From contig NZ_BMYR01000002.1 of assembly GCF_014652375.1 (NCBI RefSeq), forward strand, positions 124,001-188,000: a stretch of 64,000 nucleotides of DNA, written 5' to 3'. This document shows, piece after piece, positions 48,602-58,842 of this stretch. How positions within the stretch are numbered: the first letter of the stretch is position 1; the number at the start of each line of letters is the position of its first letter. The position numbers were made by a program, and so were the translations under genes. A model generated the notes under the pieces. That model saw only the letters and a list, made by a program, of their open reading frames with translations, searched no databases and was not told where the DNA came from. The DNA is from Alishewanella tabrizica. Its GTDB lineage: Bacteria > Pseudomonadota > Gammaproteobacteria > Enterobacterales > Alteromonadaceae.

Positions 48602-49930
48602 TTACTGACGAAGATTTACTTGGCTGTTGGCAATTTCCCGCGTCATAATTAACCACGCCTCGAGATTTTGACGTAATGCTGCAGGATCAATTTTATCCAA
48701 TGTATCGTTAGGGGTATGGTGATAATCAAAGTAATCAGTACCATCTTGCATGAGGCTCGCAACAGGAACGCCTTGAGCTTTTAATATAGAGACATCAGGG
48801 CCGCCTGAGGCGGTATTTGGCCCCATGGCAATGCCCAGAGGTGCTAATTTCTTTTGTAACTCGCGAGCGAAGGTTAATGCTTGTTCTCCCATGCCGGTAT
48901 CAAAGCGCCAGATACGTCCAGCGCCAAAATCAGATTCTGAGGCAAAAACGTGGTTTGCTAACTGTTGATGATGCCGCGCAGCATAAGCTCTAGCACCAAT
49001 TAAGCCGCCTTCTTCATTCCCAAACAATACCACCCGAATTGTCCGTTCTGGTTTTTCTTGTTTTAAGAGCGCTGCGGTTGCCATCACTAATCCCACACCC
49101 GCACCATCATCCAGTGCGCCTGTACCTTCATCCCATGAATCAAGGTGAGCGCTAATCAATACGATTTCGTCTGGTCGTTTGCTGCCGGTAATCTCAGCAA
49201 TGACATTATGACTGGTGACCGTACCCGGTAAATTATTGTTCATTTGCAAACTCAGCGTGAGTTCGGGATTAATGACCAGCATTTTGCTGAGCTGCTGGGC
49301 ATCAGGAACAGAAATGGCTGCAGCGGGGATCCGAGGCACACCGTCTTCATAGCGCATTTGACCAGTATGCGCAAAACGATTATTACTGCTACCTACCGAG
49401 CGGATAATGATGGCTTTTGCGCCGAGTTTTGCCGCTTCAACTGCCCCACGCGCTCGGCCTCCGACGACTTGCCCATAAAATCCCCCGCGAATATCCCGCT
49501 CCAGTGCATGATTAATAAACACTATGCGATCTTGCACATCGGCTTTATTGGCTTGGATCAGGTCCTCTAACGTATTAAACATGACAACTTGGCTGCTGAT
49601 GCCATCAAACGGTGTACCCACTGAACCGCCCAAGGCCGTGACCACAAGCGATTGGTTAAAGGGTGCGGCGACAGTGAGTTTTGCTGCGCCACGCTCCCAG
49701 TACAGCATGTCAAACGGTTCTCGCCAGACTTTATCAAAGCCTAACTGCTGCAAGCGTTGTTCCGCCCATACTACAGAACGTAGATCGGCTTCGGTGCCCG
49801 CAAGCCGGGGACCAATTTCGACTGTTAATGATTCTACCAAATGATAGGCTAAATCTTTGTCGAGTTTTAATGTCTCAGCCTGCACATTCAGGCTAAAAGC
49901 TGCTAGTATAAATGTTAACCCTAATCTCAT
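48602..49930 (-). CDS. Secreted M28-family zinc aminopeptidase
   Basis: 442 residues with a signal peptide (cleavage near VQA-ET). A protease-associated domain is inserted in the middle (about 110-235). The di-zinc M28 core reads SAHLDSWDEGTGALDDGAG (His and bridging Asp), FGNEEGGLIGA (catalytic and ligand Glu), ESDFGAG (Asp) and YHHTPNDT (His). Probably a periplasmic or extracellular aminopeptidase or carboxypeptidase Q-like enzyme supplying amino acids from peptides. Monocistronic. Confidence 0.93.
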   Translation of the reverse strand: MRLGLTFILAAFSLNVQAETLKLDKDLAYHLVESLTVEIGPRLAGTEADLRSVVWAEQRLQQLGFDKVWREPFDMLYWERGAAKLTVAAPFNQSLVVTALGGSVGTPFDGISSQVVMFNTLEDLIQANKADVQDRIVFINHALERDIRGGFYGQVVGGRARGAVEAAKLGAKAIIIRSVGSSNNRFAHTGQMRYEDGVPRIPAAAISVPDAQQLSKMLVINPELTLSLQMNNNLPGTVTSHNVIAEITGSKRPDEIVLISAHLDSWDEGTGALDDGAGVGLVMATAALLKQEKPERTIRVVLFGNEEGGLIGARAYAARHHQQLANHVFASESDFGAGRIWRFDTGMGEQALTFARELQKKLAPLGIAMGPNTASGGPDVSILKAQGVPVASLMQDGTDYFDYHHTPNDTLDKIDPAALRQNLEAWLIMTREIANSQVNLRQ

Positions 49931-50112
49931 AGTATTTTTTGCGCCTAAATGAGTGCCCTAAAATAGGGCTTAAAATAAGAATCTAACATGTTTATCAGCG
50001 ATACCCAACTGGATTAACGTGTTTGTGGTACGCTTTAATACAGCAATTTTTACCCCGTTAACGCCCTGGCAATTGAATAGAGCCAGAACGCCAACAAGGA
50101 GCCGCTTCAAGG

Positions 50113-50517
50113 ATGCAAGCACATCAGCAAGACACTTTACTGCCTAATACTCCCACTTTCCCCCTTAGTGCACTGGTTGTAGACGATACGCCCGCTATAA
50201 GATTGTATCTGAAGCGAATTTTACAGGAATTAGGCATCAGCCAAGTCTTTGAAGCTGCCGATGGCGTGAGTGCTGAGGCGATCTATCTTCAGCATCAGCC
50301 GCAGTTTGTTTTTTTAGACATTCAGCTGCCAGACATAAATGGTAAGGTACTGTTAGAACGATTCCGGCTTTTTGAGCAAACATCGCATATTTTTATGATT
50401 TCAGCGTATTCCAGTGTGGATAACCTGAAAGCGGCGGTTGCCGGTGGTGCCCAGGCGTTTGTGGTTAAACCTTTTACAGCAGAACGGATCTCTAACCTGG
50501 TGCAACCTTTATTGTAA
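50113..50517 (+). CDS. Single-domain CheY-like response regulator
   Basis: 134 residues, receiver domain only. Acid pocket D24/D25 (LVVDDTP), phosphoacceptor D69 in FVFLDIQLPDINGK, switch serine in MISAYSS, and K119 in VVKPF. No output domain, so it must signal by protein contact, as CheY or Spo0F do. No histidine kinase is adjacent; the next gene is an ArsR-type regulator 79 bases on. Confidence 0.9.
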   Translation: MQAHQQDTLLPNTPTFPLSALVVDDTPAIRLYLKRILQELGISQVFEAADGVSAEAIYLQHQPQFVFLDIQLPDINGKVLLERFRLFEQTSHIFMISAYSSVDNLKAAVAGGAQAFVVKPFTAERISNLVQPLL

Positions 50518-50596
50518 ATGAGGGTCATAGCGGACTGGACATTATCTTATGGTGATGGTGCCAGAGTATTTTCAGTTAAGTTAAGCGGTGTACAAC

Positions 50597-50893
50597 ATGA
50601 ATTTAGAAGATATGCTGAAAAATTCAGCAGAGGCCGTAAAGTTACTTAAAGCGGTTTCTAATGAGCGCAGATTAATTATTTTATGCCATCTGCTTGAAGG
50701 TGAAATGTCGGTAGGCGAGATTAATGAAAAGCTAGATTTAAGTCAGTCGGCTTTATCACAGCATCTGGCATTGTTACGGCGGCACAAGTTGGTAAAAACA
50801 CGCAAAGAGGCTCAAACGGTGTTTTATACGTTAAACAGTGCTGAGGCCGAATCGTTAATTGCCTTGTTACACAAATTGTATTGCCAAAAATAA
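50597..50893 (+). CDS. ArsR-family regulator, BigR/YgaV-like sulfide sensor type
   Basis: 98 residues from the ATG (a GTG three codons earlier is in frame). A winged helix with KAVSNERRLIILCHLLEGEMSVGEI and LSQSALSQHLALLRRHKLVKTRKEAQTVFYTL. The metal-binding ELCVCDL motif of SmtB/ArsR is absent (EMSVGEI). The two cysteines typical of BigR, SqrR and YgaV are present, in LIILC and the terminal LYC. These proteins sense reactive sulfur through a disulfide or polysulfide bridge, so a sulfide or redox role is likely. No sulfur-oxidising gene is adjacent. Confidence 0.82.
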   Translation: MNLEDMLKNSAEAVKLLKAVSNERRLIILCHLLEGEMSVGEINEKLDLSQSALSQHLALLRRHKLVKTRKEAQTVFYTLNSAEAESLIALLHKLYCQK

Positions 50894-51029
50894 GTTTTTG
50901 GTTCGTTAGCTTGTTGGGATTATGTGTGTGGAATTTAGGGTAGCGTGATAGCTCGTGGTTACCGCTGCCCTTAAATATAAAGAATATCAATAATTGCAGA
51001 ATGTTACCTAAAATTTGCAAGAATTGGTA

Positions 51030-51067
51030 CAAACAAAAAAGCCAGCGTTAGCTGGCTTTTTTGTTTG
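51030..51067. terminator. Terminator of rpsT
   Basis: A perfect 17-bp stem including the core AAAAAAGCCAGC/GCTGGCTTTTTT with a GTTA loop, 11 bases after the rpsT stop. Symmetric A and T runs allow it to work both ways. Confidence 0.9.
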
Positions 51068-51077
51068 TTGCTGTCAA

Positions 51078-51347
51078 TTAAGCAGTTTTTAACGCTTTTA
51101 CATGGGCGTTTAAACGCGCTTTATGACGAGCTGCTTTGTTCTTATGGATCAGACCTTTGGCCGCCATACGATCAATAACAGGTACCATTTTGTTGAACGC
51201 TTCCTGAGAAGCTACTGCGTCAGCAGTTAATACTGCTGCGTAGGTTTTCTTGATGAAAGTACGCATCATAGAACGTTGACTGGCGTTTTGCTGACGACGT
51301 TTTTCTGATTGTATTGCGCGCTTCTTAGCAGACTTAATGTTAGCCAA
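51078..51347 (-). CDS. rpsT: 30S ribosomal protein S20
   Basis: 89 residues; product starts [18 protein letters not shown] and has the [16 protein letters not shown] block. The start is TTG with TAGGAG seven bases upstream, the same rare start as E. coli rpsT, where the weak UUG is part of autoregulation by S20. An upstream open frame of 15 codons is not coding. It diverges from murJ across 175 bases. Confidence 0.97.
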   Translation of the reverse strand: MANIKSAKKRAIQSEKRRQQNASQRSMMRTFIKKTYAAVLTADAVASQEAFNKMVPVIDRMAAKGLIHKNKAARHKARLNAHVKALKTA

Positions 51348-51522
51348 GGTAACACTCCTAAAAACTAAAACCGGACTCTTTAAAGGCCGCATAATATGCC
51401 TATTTACTGTGCCATTGTCAAATGCTTTCCGCGAAAAGGCGAGGAATTAAATTAGGTTTACTACTGGCTATTCGTTGGCTTAACGGGTGAAAATAGCGGT
51501 GGGACCATTTAAGGAGCTTGGT

Positions 51523-53100
51523 GTGTCAGGAAAATTATTAAAATCGGGCTTAATTGTCAGCTTTATGACGTTGCTATCCAGAATAATGGGGTTGGTACGT
51601 GATGTAGTGGTGGCAAATTTTGTGGGGGCGGGTGCTGCAGCAGATGTGTTTTTTTTCGCCAATCGGATACCAAATTTTTTACGCCGTTTATTCGCTGAGG
51701 GGGCCTTTTCGCAAGCTTTTGTCCCAGTATTAAGCGAAGTAAAAGCTAAGCATGGCGACGATGCAGTTCGAGAATTAATTGCTAAAGTGGCAGGTACCTT
51801 AGGGGTGATTGTGACGATAGTCACCATTTTTGCAGTGATTGCATCACCGTTAATTGCACTGTTGTTTGGTATGGGCTGGTTTATTGAATGGCTGAACGAT
51901 GGCCCCGATGCGCATAAATTTGAGATGGCGAGTGTGATGTTAAAAATCACCTTTCCCTATTTGTGGTTTATTTCTTTGGTGGCGTTTAGTGGCGCAATTT
52001 TAAATACCTATAACAAATTTGCGGTCGCGGCTTTTACGCCGGTATTTTTAAATATTGCCATTATTGCCAGTGCTGTGTATTTAGCCCCCACGTTGCAAGA
52101 ACCCTCTTTAGCCCTTGCTTGGGGGGTATTTATAGGGGGAGCAGTGCAATTACTTTTTCAATTGCCCTTTTTAGCAAAAGCGGGATTTTTGGTGATGCCG
52201 CGTTGGAGCTGGCGCGATGAAAATGTGACTAAAATTAGAACGTTAATGCTACCTGCTTTGTTTGGCGTATCGGTAAGTCAAATCAATTTGTTGTTGGATA
52301 CTGTAATCGCCTCATTTTTAGTTACCGGTGCAGTAAGTTGGTTGTATTATTCGGATCGTTTAATTGAGTTCCCTCTCGGTTTATTTGGTATCGCCATTGC
52401 TACGGTGATCCTCCCGAATTTATCGCGCCATCACGCCAGTGCCGACGCGAGCAAGTTTGCCGCGACGATAGATTGGGCGTTACGTTTTGTTGCCATGTTT
52501 GGCTTGCCGGCGATGTTAGCCTTAATGGTGCTGGCACAGCCAATCATTACCGTACTTTTTATGCGTGGAGAATTTACGCCACACGATGTTTTGATGGTCT
52601 CGTACAGTTTAATTGCTTATGCTTGCGGTTTGTTAAGTTACATGCTGATTAAAGTCTTAGCACCCGGTTTTTATGCTCGGCAAGATATCAAAACGCCCGT
52701 TCGCATTGGGATTATTGCCATGGTAGCCAATATGGTGATGAATTTACTGCTCGCCCCTTTTATGAGTTACGTGGGCTTAGCATTAGCTACGGCACTGTCT
52801 GCTAGCTTAAATGCCTATTTGTTGTATCGTGGCTTGCGGTTAAGTGGGGTATATCAATTAAGTCGTCGCAGTATCGTGTTTTTACTTAAGTTTGCCTTAG
52901 CAAGTTTGCTCATGGCTGCTGCGTTGTACTATTTTAGTCCAGCGTTATCGGTTTGGACAGCGCTTACGCTCGGTCAGCAAATGCTAAAATTAAGCTTACT
53001 ATGCGGTGGCGCTGTAGTGGGGTATTTTGTATTGCTATTGTTGTTAGGGATAAGACTTGCCGATTTTAAAGCAAAAACTATTGCTGAAAGCCAAGGGTGA
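51523..53100 (+). CDS. murJ: Lipid II flippase MurJ
   Basis: Moves lipid II across the inner membrane for peptidoglycan synthesis. 525 residues from a GTG preceded by AAGGAG at six bases; a GTG 12 codons earlier is in frame without a site. About 14 membrane helices. Conserved blocks: SRIMGLVRDVVVANFVGAG, NRIPNFLRRLFAEGAFSQAFVP, and APGFYARQDIKTPV. First gene of murJ-ribF-ileS-lspA-fkpB-ispH. Confidence 0.96.
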   Translation: MSGKLLKSGLIVSFMTLLSRIMGLVRDVVVANFVGAGAAADVFFFANRIPNFLRRLFAEGAFSQAFVPVLSEVKAKHGDDAVRELIAKVAGTLGVIVTIVTIFAVIASPLIALLFGMGWFIEWLNDGPDAHKFEMASVMLKITFPYLWFISLVAFSGAILNTYNKFAVAAFTPVFLNIAIIASAVYLAPTLQEPSLALAWGVFIGGAVQLLFQLPFLAKAGFLVMPRWSWRDENVTKIRTLMLPALFGVSVSQINLLLDTVIASFLVTGAVSWLYYSDRLIEFPLGLFGIAIATVILPNLSRHHASADASKFAATIDWALRFVAMFGLPAMLALMVLAQPIITVLFMRGEFTPHDVLMVSYSLIAYACGLLSYMLIKVLAPGFYARQDIKTPVRIGIIAMVANMVMNLLLAPFMSYVGLALATALSASLNAYLLYRGLRLSGVYQLSRRSIVFLLKFALASLLMAAALYYFSPALSVWTALTLGQQMLKLSLLCGGAVVGYFVLLLLLGIRLADFKAKTIAESQG

Positions 53101-53153
53101 ACGGGGTATAATGTGAGGTTTATAAACAGTAGTCGGCAAAGTGTAAGGCAGGC

Positions 53154-54104
53154 ATGGAGTTAATTCGCGGTATCCATAACATCGTTCCTCGGCATCAAGG
53201 CTGTGTGTTAACTATTGGTAATTTTGATGGCGTGCATTTAGGACATCAAGCCGTTTTAGCGCAGGTTAAGCAATTAGCGCAGGCAAAGAACTTACCTACT
53301 TGTGTCATGGTGTTTGAACCACAGCCTCTTGAACTGTTCATGGGCAATGCGGCGCCAGCCAGAATTAGCCGATTTCGCGAAAAGTATCAGGCTTTAGCTG
53401 CACTGGGCATTGATCGGTTGCTGTGTGTAGGGTTTAATCGTGCTTTTGCGGGGCAAGCTCCCGAGCAGTTTATTGAAGAGTTGTTGTTAAAAAAGCTGGG
53501 TGTTAAGCATTTGATTGTGGGCGACGACTTTCAATTTGGTAAAAACCGTAGCGGTGATTTTGCCTTGCTAAATCAGGCTGCTCAACACTTTGGTTTTGGT
53601 TTAAATAGCACCTCGAGCTTGAAATTGGGCGAGCAGCGTGTGAGCAGTACGCTGATTCGTCAAGCGTTGGAACAGGATCAACTGCCTTTGGCACATAGCA
53701 TGTTAGGGCGGCCCTTTACCTTAACGGGCCGGGTGCGACACGGCCGTAAATTGGGGCGTGATTTGGGATTTCCGACAGCAAATGTGTGGTTATACCGGCG
53801 CAAATTGCCTGTTTCTGGTGTGTATGCTATCAGTGCCCGCACCTGTTATGGTGAATTTTCAGGCGTGGCCAATATTGGCAACCGGCCAACTGTGCAGGGC
53901 GTACGTGAACAGCTAGAAGCGCACTTATTTGATTTTAACCAAGATTTATATGGCACTCAGATTGAGGTTGTGTTGCGGCACAAACTAAGAGCAGAGCAAC
54001 GCTTTGCCAGTCTAGATGCGTTAAAACAGCAGATTGCTGCGGATGCGGCAGCTGCTAAGCAGTATTTTAGTCAACAGCTTATGCTGTTGAACGCACTCAC
54101 TTAA
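53154..54104 (+). CDS. ribF: Bifunctional riboflavin kinase / FAD synthetase
   Basis: Makes FMN and FAD. 316 residues: an N-terminal nucleotidyltransferase with [22 protein letters not shown] and [14 protein letters not shown], then the kinase domain with [19 protein letters not shown] and [13 protein letters not shown]. The stop TAA overlaps an ATG (TAATG) in frame with ileS. Confidence 0.96.
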   Translation: MELIRGIHNIVPRHQGCVLTIGNFDGVHLGHQAVLAQVKQLAQAKNLPTCVMVFEPQPLELFMGNAAPARISRFREKYQALAALGIDRLLCVGFNRAFAGQAPEQFIEELLLKKLGVKHLIVGDDFQFGKNRSGDFALLNQAAQHFGFGLNSTSSLKLGEQRVSSTLIRQALEQDQLPLAHSMLGRPFTLTGRVRHGRKLGRDLGFPTANVWLYRRKLPVSGVYAISARTCYGEFSGVANIGNRPTVQGVREQLEAHLFDFNQDLYGTQIEVVLRHKLRAEQRFASLDALKQQIAADAAAAKQYFSQQLMLLNALT

Positions 54105-54118
54105 TGGAACCGAACCGG

Positions 54119-56947
54119 ATGAGCGATTACAAGCATACCTTGAATTTACCTGAAACCGCCTTTGCCATGCGTGCCAATCTGGCACAGCGCGAGCCACAAA
54201 TGCTAAAAGCGTGGACCGACGCCGATTTATATGGCCAGATCCGTGCGGCCAAGAAAGGTAAAAAAACGTTTATTTTGCATGATGGCCCTCCTTACGCTAA
54301 CGGTAATATTCACATTGGTCATGCCGTAAATAAAATCTTAAAAGATATTATTGTGAAAGCGAAAACCTTATCAGATTTTGACGCCCCCTATGTCCCTGGG
54401 TGGGATTGTCACGGTTTACCTATTGAATTGGTTGTAGAAAAAAAATATGGCAAACCGGGTGTTAAATTAACACCAGCCGAGTTTCGGCAAAAATGCCGTG
54501 ATTATGCTTTAACACAAATTGATGCGCAGCGTACCGACTTTATTCGCCTTGGCGTCCTCGGTGATTGGGATAAACCTTATCGCACGATGGATTTTGATAC
54601 TGAAGCCAATATTATTCGCAGCCTAGGAAAGATCATCAGTAACGGACACTTATTGCAAGGCTTTAAGCCGGTGCATTGGTGTACTGATTGTGGCTCAGCG
54701 TTAGCGGAAGCTGAAGTAGAATATCAAGATAAGATATCGCCTGCGATTGATGTCAGATTTGCTGTCGTTGACGCGGCAGTGGCAGATAAGTTTGATCATC
54801 CGGCAGATCACAGTGGTCAAGGGCCTATTTCGGTAGTGATTTGGACCACAACGCCTTGGACGATTCCGGCTAACCGTGCGGTTGCGCTTAATGCCGCTAT
54901 TAGTTATAGCTTAGTGCAAGTAGAACAAGGCCCAAATGGTGCTGAGCGTTTAATTATTGCCACAGATCTGGTCAAAGAAGTCATGGCACGCGCTAATATT
55001 GAGCATTACCATGCCTTAGGATTTTGTTTGGGCGCGGCCTTAGATTTAGTGCAATTACGGCATCCGCTTTACGACTACACGGTGCCCGTTGTGTTGGGTG
55101 AGCATGTGACCACTGATTCAGGCACCGGTTGTGTGCATACCGCACCCGGTCATGGTCAGGAAGACTTTGTCGTCGGGCAGAAATATGGTTTAGAAGTAGC
55201 TAATCCAGTAGGGGCCAATGGCGTTTATTTACCCGATACGCCTTTATTTGCTGGTCAGCATGTGTTTAAAGCCAACGATACTGTGGTTGAAGCGTTAAAA
55301 GAGGCCGGTGCGTTATTAGTGCATAAAGCCTACAAACACAGTTACCCGCATTGCTGGCGTCACAAAACGCCCATTATCTTCCGCGCAACGCCACAATGGT
55401 TTATTAGCATGGAACAGCAAGGGTTGCGCCAAACCTCACTAGCACAAATAGAACAAACGCGCTGGATCCCGGATTGGGGCCAACAGCGTATTGAAAATAT
55501 GGTGGCAGGACGGCCTGATTGGTGTATCTCACGTCAGCGTACTTGGGGCGTTCCAATAGCGTTATTTGTGGATAAAGATACTAGCGCATTGCATCCTGAT
55601 ACGGCCAATTTAATCGAACACGTGGCTAAACGCGTGGAACAAGGCGGTATTCAAGCGTGGTTTGATTTAGATGCTACTGAGCTTTTAGGGGCAGATGCAG
55701 CGCAGTATATTAAAGTCACTGATACCTTAGATGTCTGGTTTGATTCTGGGGTCACCCATGCTGCGGTAGTCGATGCTCGTCCCGAATTTCAGGGGGCTAA
55801 GCAAATCGATCTGTATTTGGAAGGCTCGGATCAACATCGTGGTTGGTTTATGTCGTCGTTAATGACGGGCGTAAGCACAAAAGGGATTGCACCTTATAAA
55901 CAAGTACTAACGCATGGCTTTACCGTTGATGGCGAAGGACGCAAGATGTCTAAGTCGTTGGGTAATGTGGTTTCGCCCCAAGATGTGATGAACAAGCTTG
56001 GTGCCGATATTCTACGTTTATGGGTGGCTACAACCGATTACACCTCAGAAATGACTGTATCGGATGAGATCCTAAACCGTGCTGCCGACAAGTATCGTCG
56101 TATCCGTAATACGGCACGCTTTTTACTGGCGAACTTAACAGGCTTTGATCCCGCAAAAGATTTATTACCCTTTAATCAATTGGTTGAGCTAGATCTTTGG
56201 GTAGTGAATCGTGCGGCGCAGTTACAACAAGAAATTGTTGAGGCGTACGATAATTATCAGTTCCATCAAGTCAGTCAAAAGCTGATGAATTTCTGCACGG
56301 TAGAATTGGGGAGCTTTTACTTAGATGTTATCAAAGATCGTCAATATACCGCCCACAAAGAGAGTCAGGCCCGACGCAGTTGTCAAACCGCGTTGTACCA
56401 TATCGCGCAAGCCATGGTGCGTTGGATGGCACCCATTATGAGCTTTACGGCACAAGAGATTTGGGAAGCCTTACCGGGTCAACAAACGCCCTTTGTGTTT
56501 ACTGACGTTTGGTATGACGGTTTTGCGGGTATCCCTTCGGGTAAATTAAATGACGCCTTTTGGCAGCAATTATTACACGTGCGTGATGAAGTAAATAAAG
56601 TGCTGGAAAGTGCCCGCCGTGACGAAAAGTTAGGCGCGTCTTTGCAAGCCGAAGTCACGTTATACGCTGCACCAGAACTGGCCTCGGCACTCGACAGATT
56701 AGGCGATGAGCTGCGTTTTGTATTAATAACGTCAACTGCGAAAGTGAGTACAGACACGCCAGATACGGCGGCAGTGGCAACTGACATTAAAGGATTAAAG
56801 GTGCTGGTGTCGGCGTCAACGGCGGCTAAGTGTGAGCGTTGTTGGCATCATCGTCATGATGTGGGTGCGGATAGCGCGAATCCGGGGATCTGTTTGCGCT
56901 GCGTAAGTAATGTTAGTGGTGAGGGTGAAACGAGGGAATTTGCGTAA
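54119..56947 (+). CDS. ileS: Isoleucyl-tRNA synthetase
   Basis: Charges tRNA-Ile with CP1 editing against valine. 942 residues from [13 protein letters not shown], the E. coli start; an ATG five codons earlier overlaps the ribF stop and may be the coupled start. [13 protein letters not shown] (HIGH), editing-domain block [23 protein letters not shown] (KMSKS), and a C-terminal zinc finger [12 protein letters not shown]...CLRC are all present. KMSKS plus the zinc tail mark the common, mupirocin-sensitive bacterial class. Confidence 0.96.
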   Translation: MSDYKHTLNLPETAFAMRANLAQREPQMLKAWTDADLYGQIRAAKKGKKTFILHDGPPYANGNIHIGHAVNKILKDIIVKAKTLSDFDAPYVPGWDCHGLPIELVVEKKYGKPGVKLTPAEFRQKCRDYALTQIDAQRTDFIRLGVLGDWDKPYRTMDFDTEANIIRSLGKIISNGHLLQGFKPVHWCTDCGSALAEAEVEYQDKISPAIDVRFAVVDAAVADKFDHPADHSGQGPISVVIWTTTPWTIPANRAVALNAAISYSLVQVEQGPNGAERLIIATDLVKEVMARANIEHYHALGFCLGAALDLVQLRHPLYDYTVPVVLGEHVTTDSGTGCVHTAPGHGQEDFVVGQKYGLEVANPVGANGVYLPDTPLFAGQHVFKANDTVVEALKEAGALLVHKAYKHSYPHCWRHKTPIIFRATPQWFISMEQQGLRQTSLAQIEQTRWIPDWGQQRIENMVAGRPDWCISRQRTWGVPIALFVDKDTSALHPDTANLIEHVAKRVEQGGIQAWFDLDATELLGADAAQYIKVTDTLDVWFDSGVTHAAVVDARPEFQGAKQIDLYLEGSDQHRGWFMSSLMTGVSTKGIAPYKQVLTHGFTVDGEGRKMSKSLGNVVSPQDVMNKLGADILRLWVATTDYTSEMTVSDEILNRAADKYRRIRNTARFLLANLTGFDPAKDLLPFNQLVELDLWVVNRAAQLQQEIVEAYDNYQFHQVSQKLMNFCTVELGSFYLDVIKDRQYTAHKESQARRSCQTALYHIAQAMVRWMAPIMSFTAQEIWEALPGQQTPFVFTDVWYDGFAGIPSGKLNDAFWQQLLHVRDEVNKVLESARRDEKLGASLQAEVTLYAAPELASALDRLGDELRFVLITSTAKVSTDTPDTAAVATDIKGLKVLVSASTAAKCERCWHHRHDVGADSANPGICLRCVSNVSGEGETREFA

Positions 56948-57438
56948 TGCCGTTATTTCAACAAACAGCGTGGCGTTGGTGGTGGCTAGTGCTGCTCCTT
57001 ATCGTGGTTGATCAGGTAACTAAACAACTGGTTCATCAGCAAATGGCTTTAGGCGACTCCATTGATTTGTTGCCCTTTTTTAATCTTACCTATGTGCGAA
57101 ATTATGGGGCGGCTTTTTCCTTTTTAAGTGATTCCGGTGGTTGGCAGCGTTGGTTCTTTACCGGTATTGCAGTGGTGATGAGTGTGGTGATTGCCGTTTG
57201 GATGAGCCGGCTTAATCTGCAGCAAACCAAGCTAGGCATTGCATTAAGTTTGATTTTGGCTGGTGCAATAGGTAATTTAATTGATCGTAGTATCTATGGT
57301 TATGTGATTGATTTTTTTCATGTGTATTACCAAAGCTGGCATTATCCGGTATTTAATATTGCTGATTCAGTGATCTGTATTGGTGCGGCACTGCTAATTT
57401 GGGATAGTTTTAGTGATGATGCCGGAGTCAAAAAATGA
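56947..57438 (+). CDS. lspA: Lipoprotein signal peptidase II
   Basis: Cleaves prolipoprotein signal peptides in the inner membrane. 163 residues, four helices. The catalytic aspartates are in GNLIDRSIYGYVIDFF and FNIADSVICIG; VRNYGAAFSF is the conserved NxGAAF. The start overlaps the ileS stop (TAATG). Confidence 0.96.
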   Translation: MPLFQQTAWRWWWLVLLLIVVDQVTKQLVHQQMALGDSIDLLPFFNLTYVRNYGAAFSFLSDSGGWQRWFFTGIAVVMSVVIAVWMSRLNLQQTKLGIALSLILAGAIGNLIDRSIYGYVIDFFHVYYQSWHYPVFNIADSVICIGAALLIWDSFSDDAGVKK

Positions 57439-57875
57439 GTGAACAACAGGTGATTAACGACCGCAGTACCGTCGTATTTCATTTTGATATTAAGCTGTCT
57501 GACGGCAGTGCCGCTGAAAGCACGCGTGTACACAACAAACCAGCAAAGCTACAAATGGGGGATGGTAGCTTATCGCCCGCGTTTGAAGCTGAGTTATTAG
57601 GATTAACCATTGGTGCCAAGAAAACCTTTACCTTAGCCCCTGAGGATGCCTATGGTATGCCTAACCCAGATAATATCTACTATGTGGATCGGAGTAAGTT
57701 CTCTGCTGATGCGCCAGCCAAAGTGGGTGCAATCATTGGGTTTGGTATGCCTGATGGTTCAGAGTTACCGGGGTTAGTACGTGAAGTAGTAGGTGACTCA
57801 GTCACGGTCGATTTTAATCATCCACTGGCAGGGCAAACCCTGACCTTTAATGTGGAAATTGTACAGGTAAGCTAG
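57435..57875 (+). CDS. fkpB: FKBP-type peptidyl-prolyl isomerase (SlpA-like)
   Basis: 146 residues with a small FKBP domain and an inserted flap ([15 protein letters not shown], then [14 protein letters not shown]) as in E. coli FkpB/SlpA, a cytoplasmic folding helper and prolyl isomerase. The ATGA overlap with lspA and the position between lspA and ispH match E. coli and Pseudomonas. Confidence 0.94.
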   Translation: MSEQQVINDRSTVVFHFDIKLSDGSAAESTRVHNKPAKLQMGDGSLSPAFEAELLGLTIGAKKTFTLAPEDAYGMPNPDNIYYVDRSKFSADAPAKVGAIIGFGMPDGSELPGLVREVVGDSVTVDFNHPLAGQTLTFNVEIVQVS

Positions 57876-57877
57876 AA

Positions 57878-58807
57878 ATGGATATTTTATTAGCCAATCC
57901 ACGTGGTTTTTGTGCTGGGGTAGATCGTGCTATCAGCATTGTATCGCGTGCCTTAGAGCTTTTCCCACACCCCATTTATGTTCGCCATGAAGTTGTGCAC
58001 AATAAATTTGTGGTGGATGGTTTACGCCGAAGTGGCGCGGTATTCGTGGATGAGCTGGATGAAGTGCCCGATGATCAAATTGTCATTTTCAGTGCGCATG
58101 GCGTATCGCAAGCGGTGCGCGAAAATGCCAAACAACGCGGCTTAAAAGTATTTGATGCGACCTGTCCTTTAGTCACTAAGGTACATATGGAAGTGACACG
58201 TGCCAGCCGTAAAGGCACCGAGTGCATTCTGATTGGCCATGCTGGCCACCCGGAAGTCGAAGGCACCATGGGGCAATACAGCAATGCGGCGGGTGGTATC
58301 TATCTGGTGGAGTCGGTAGAAGATGTGCAGCGTCTGCAGGTAAAAAATCCACAGCAGCTGAGTTATAGTAGTCAAACCACGTTATCGGTAGATGATACTG
58401 CCGATGTGATTGATGCGCTGCGTGCCCGTTTTCCGGATATTGAAGGACCACGCAAAGATGATATTTGCTATGCTACGCAAAATCGGCAAGATGCGGTACG
58501 TGAGTTAGCGGCTAAAGCTGAACTTATGCTAGTGGTTGGCGCAAAGAATAGTAGTAACTCCAACCGTTTGCGTGAATTAGCAGAAAAGCTGGGCTGCACC
58601 GCATATTTAATTGATACTGCAAATGATATTCAGCAAAGCTGGTTAACTGGCATTAACCGGGTTGCGGTCACCGCGGGCGCGTCGGCACCAGAAGTGCTGG
58701 TGCAAGATGTGATTAGCCAGTTAAAAATGTGGGGCGGCAAAACAGTCACTGAAACAGTGGGCCGGGAAGAAAATGTGGTGTTTGCTATACCCGCTGAGTT
58801 ACGTTAA
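57878..58807 (+). CDS. ispH: 4-hydroxy-3-methylbut-2-enyl diphosphate reductase
   Basis: Last step of the MEP isoprenoid pathway, making IPP and DMAPP; a [4Fe-4S] enzyme fed by flavodoxin or ferredoxin. 309 residues with cluster cysteines in [11 protein letters not shown] (C12), [11 protein letters not shown] and [11 protein letters not shown], plus [16 protein letters not shown] and GASAPEVLV. It lies three bases after fkpB. Confidence 0.97.
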   Translation: MDILLANPRGFCAGVDRAISIVSRALELFPHPIYVRHEVVHNKFVVDGLRRSGAVFVDELDEVPDDQIVIFSAHGVSQAVRENAKQRGLKVFDATCPLVTKVHMEVTRASRKGTECILIGHAGHPEVEGTMGQYSNAAGGIYLVESVEDVQRLQVKNPQQLSYSSQTTLSVDDTADVIDALRARFPDIEGPRKDDICYATQNRQDAVRELAAKAELMLVVGAKNSSNSNRLRELAEKLGCTAYLIDTANDIQQSWLTGINRVAVTAGASAPEVLVQDVISQLKMWGGKTVTETVGREENVVFAIPAELR

Positions 58808-58842
58808 ATAAGACGGGAAGGTTAACCTAGAGGGGAAACGCC

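Noticed and set aside
54104-54118. Earlier ileS start overlapping the ribF stop
   Set aside because: TAATG coupling is possible, but the family start MSDYK lies five codons downstream. I kept the family start and noted the alternative.
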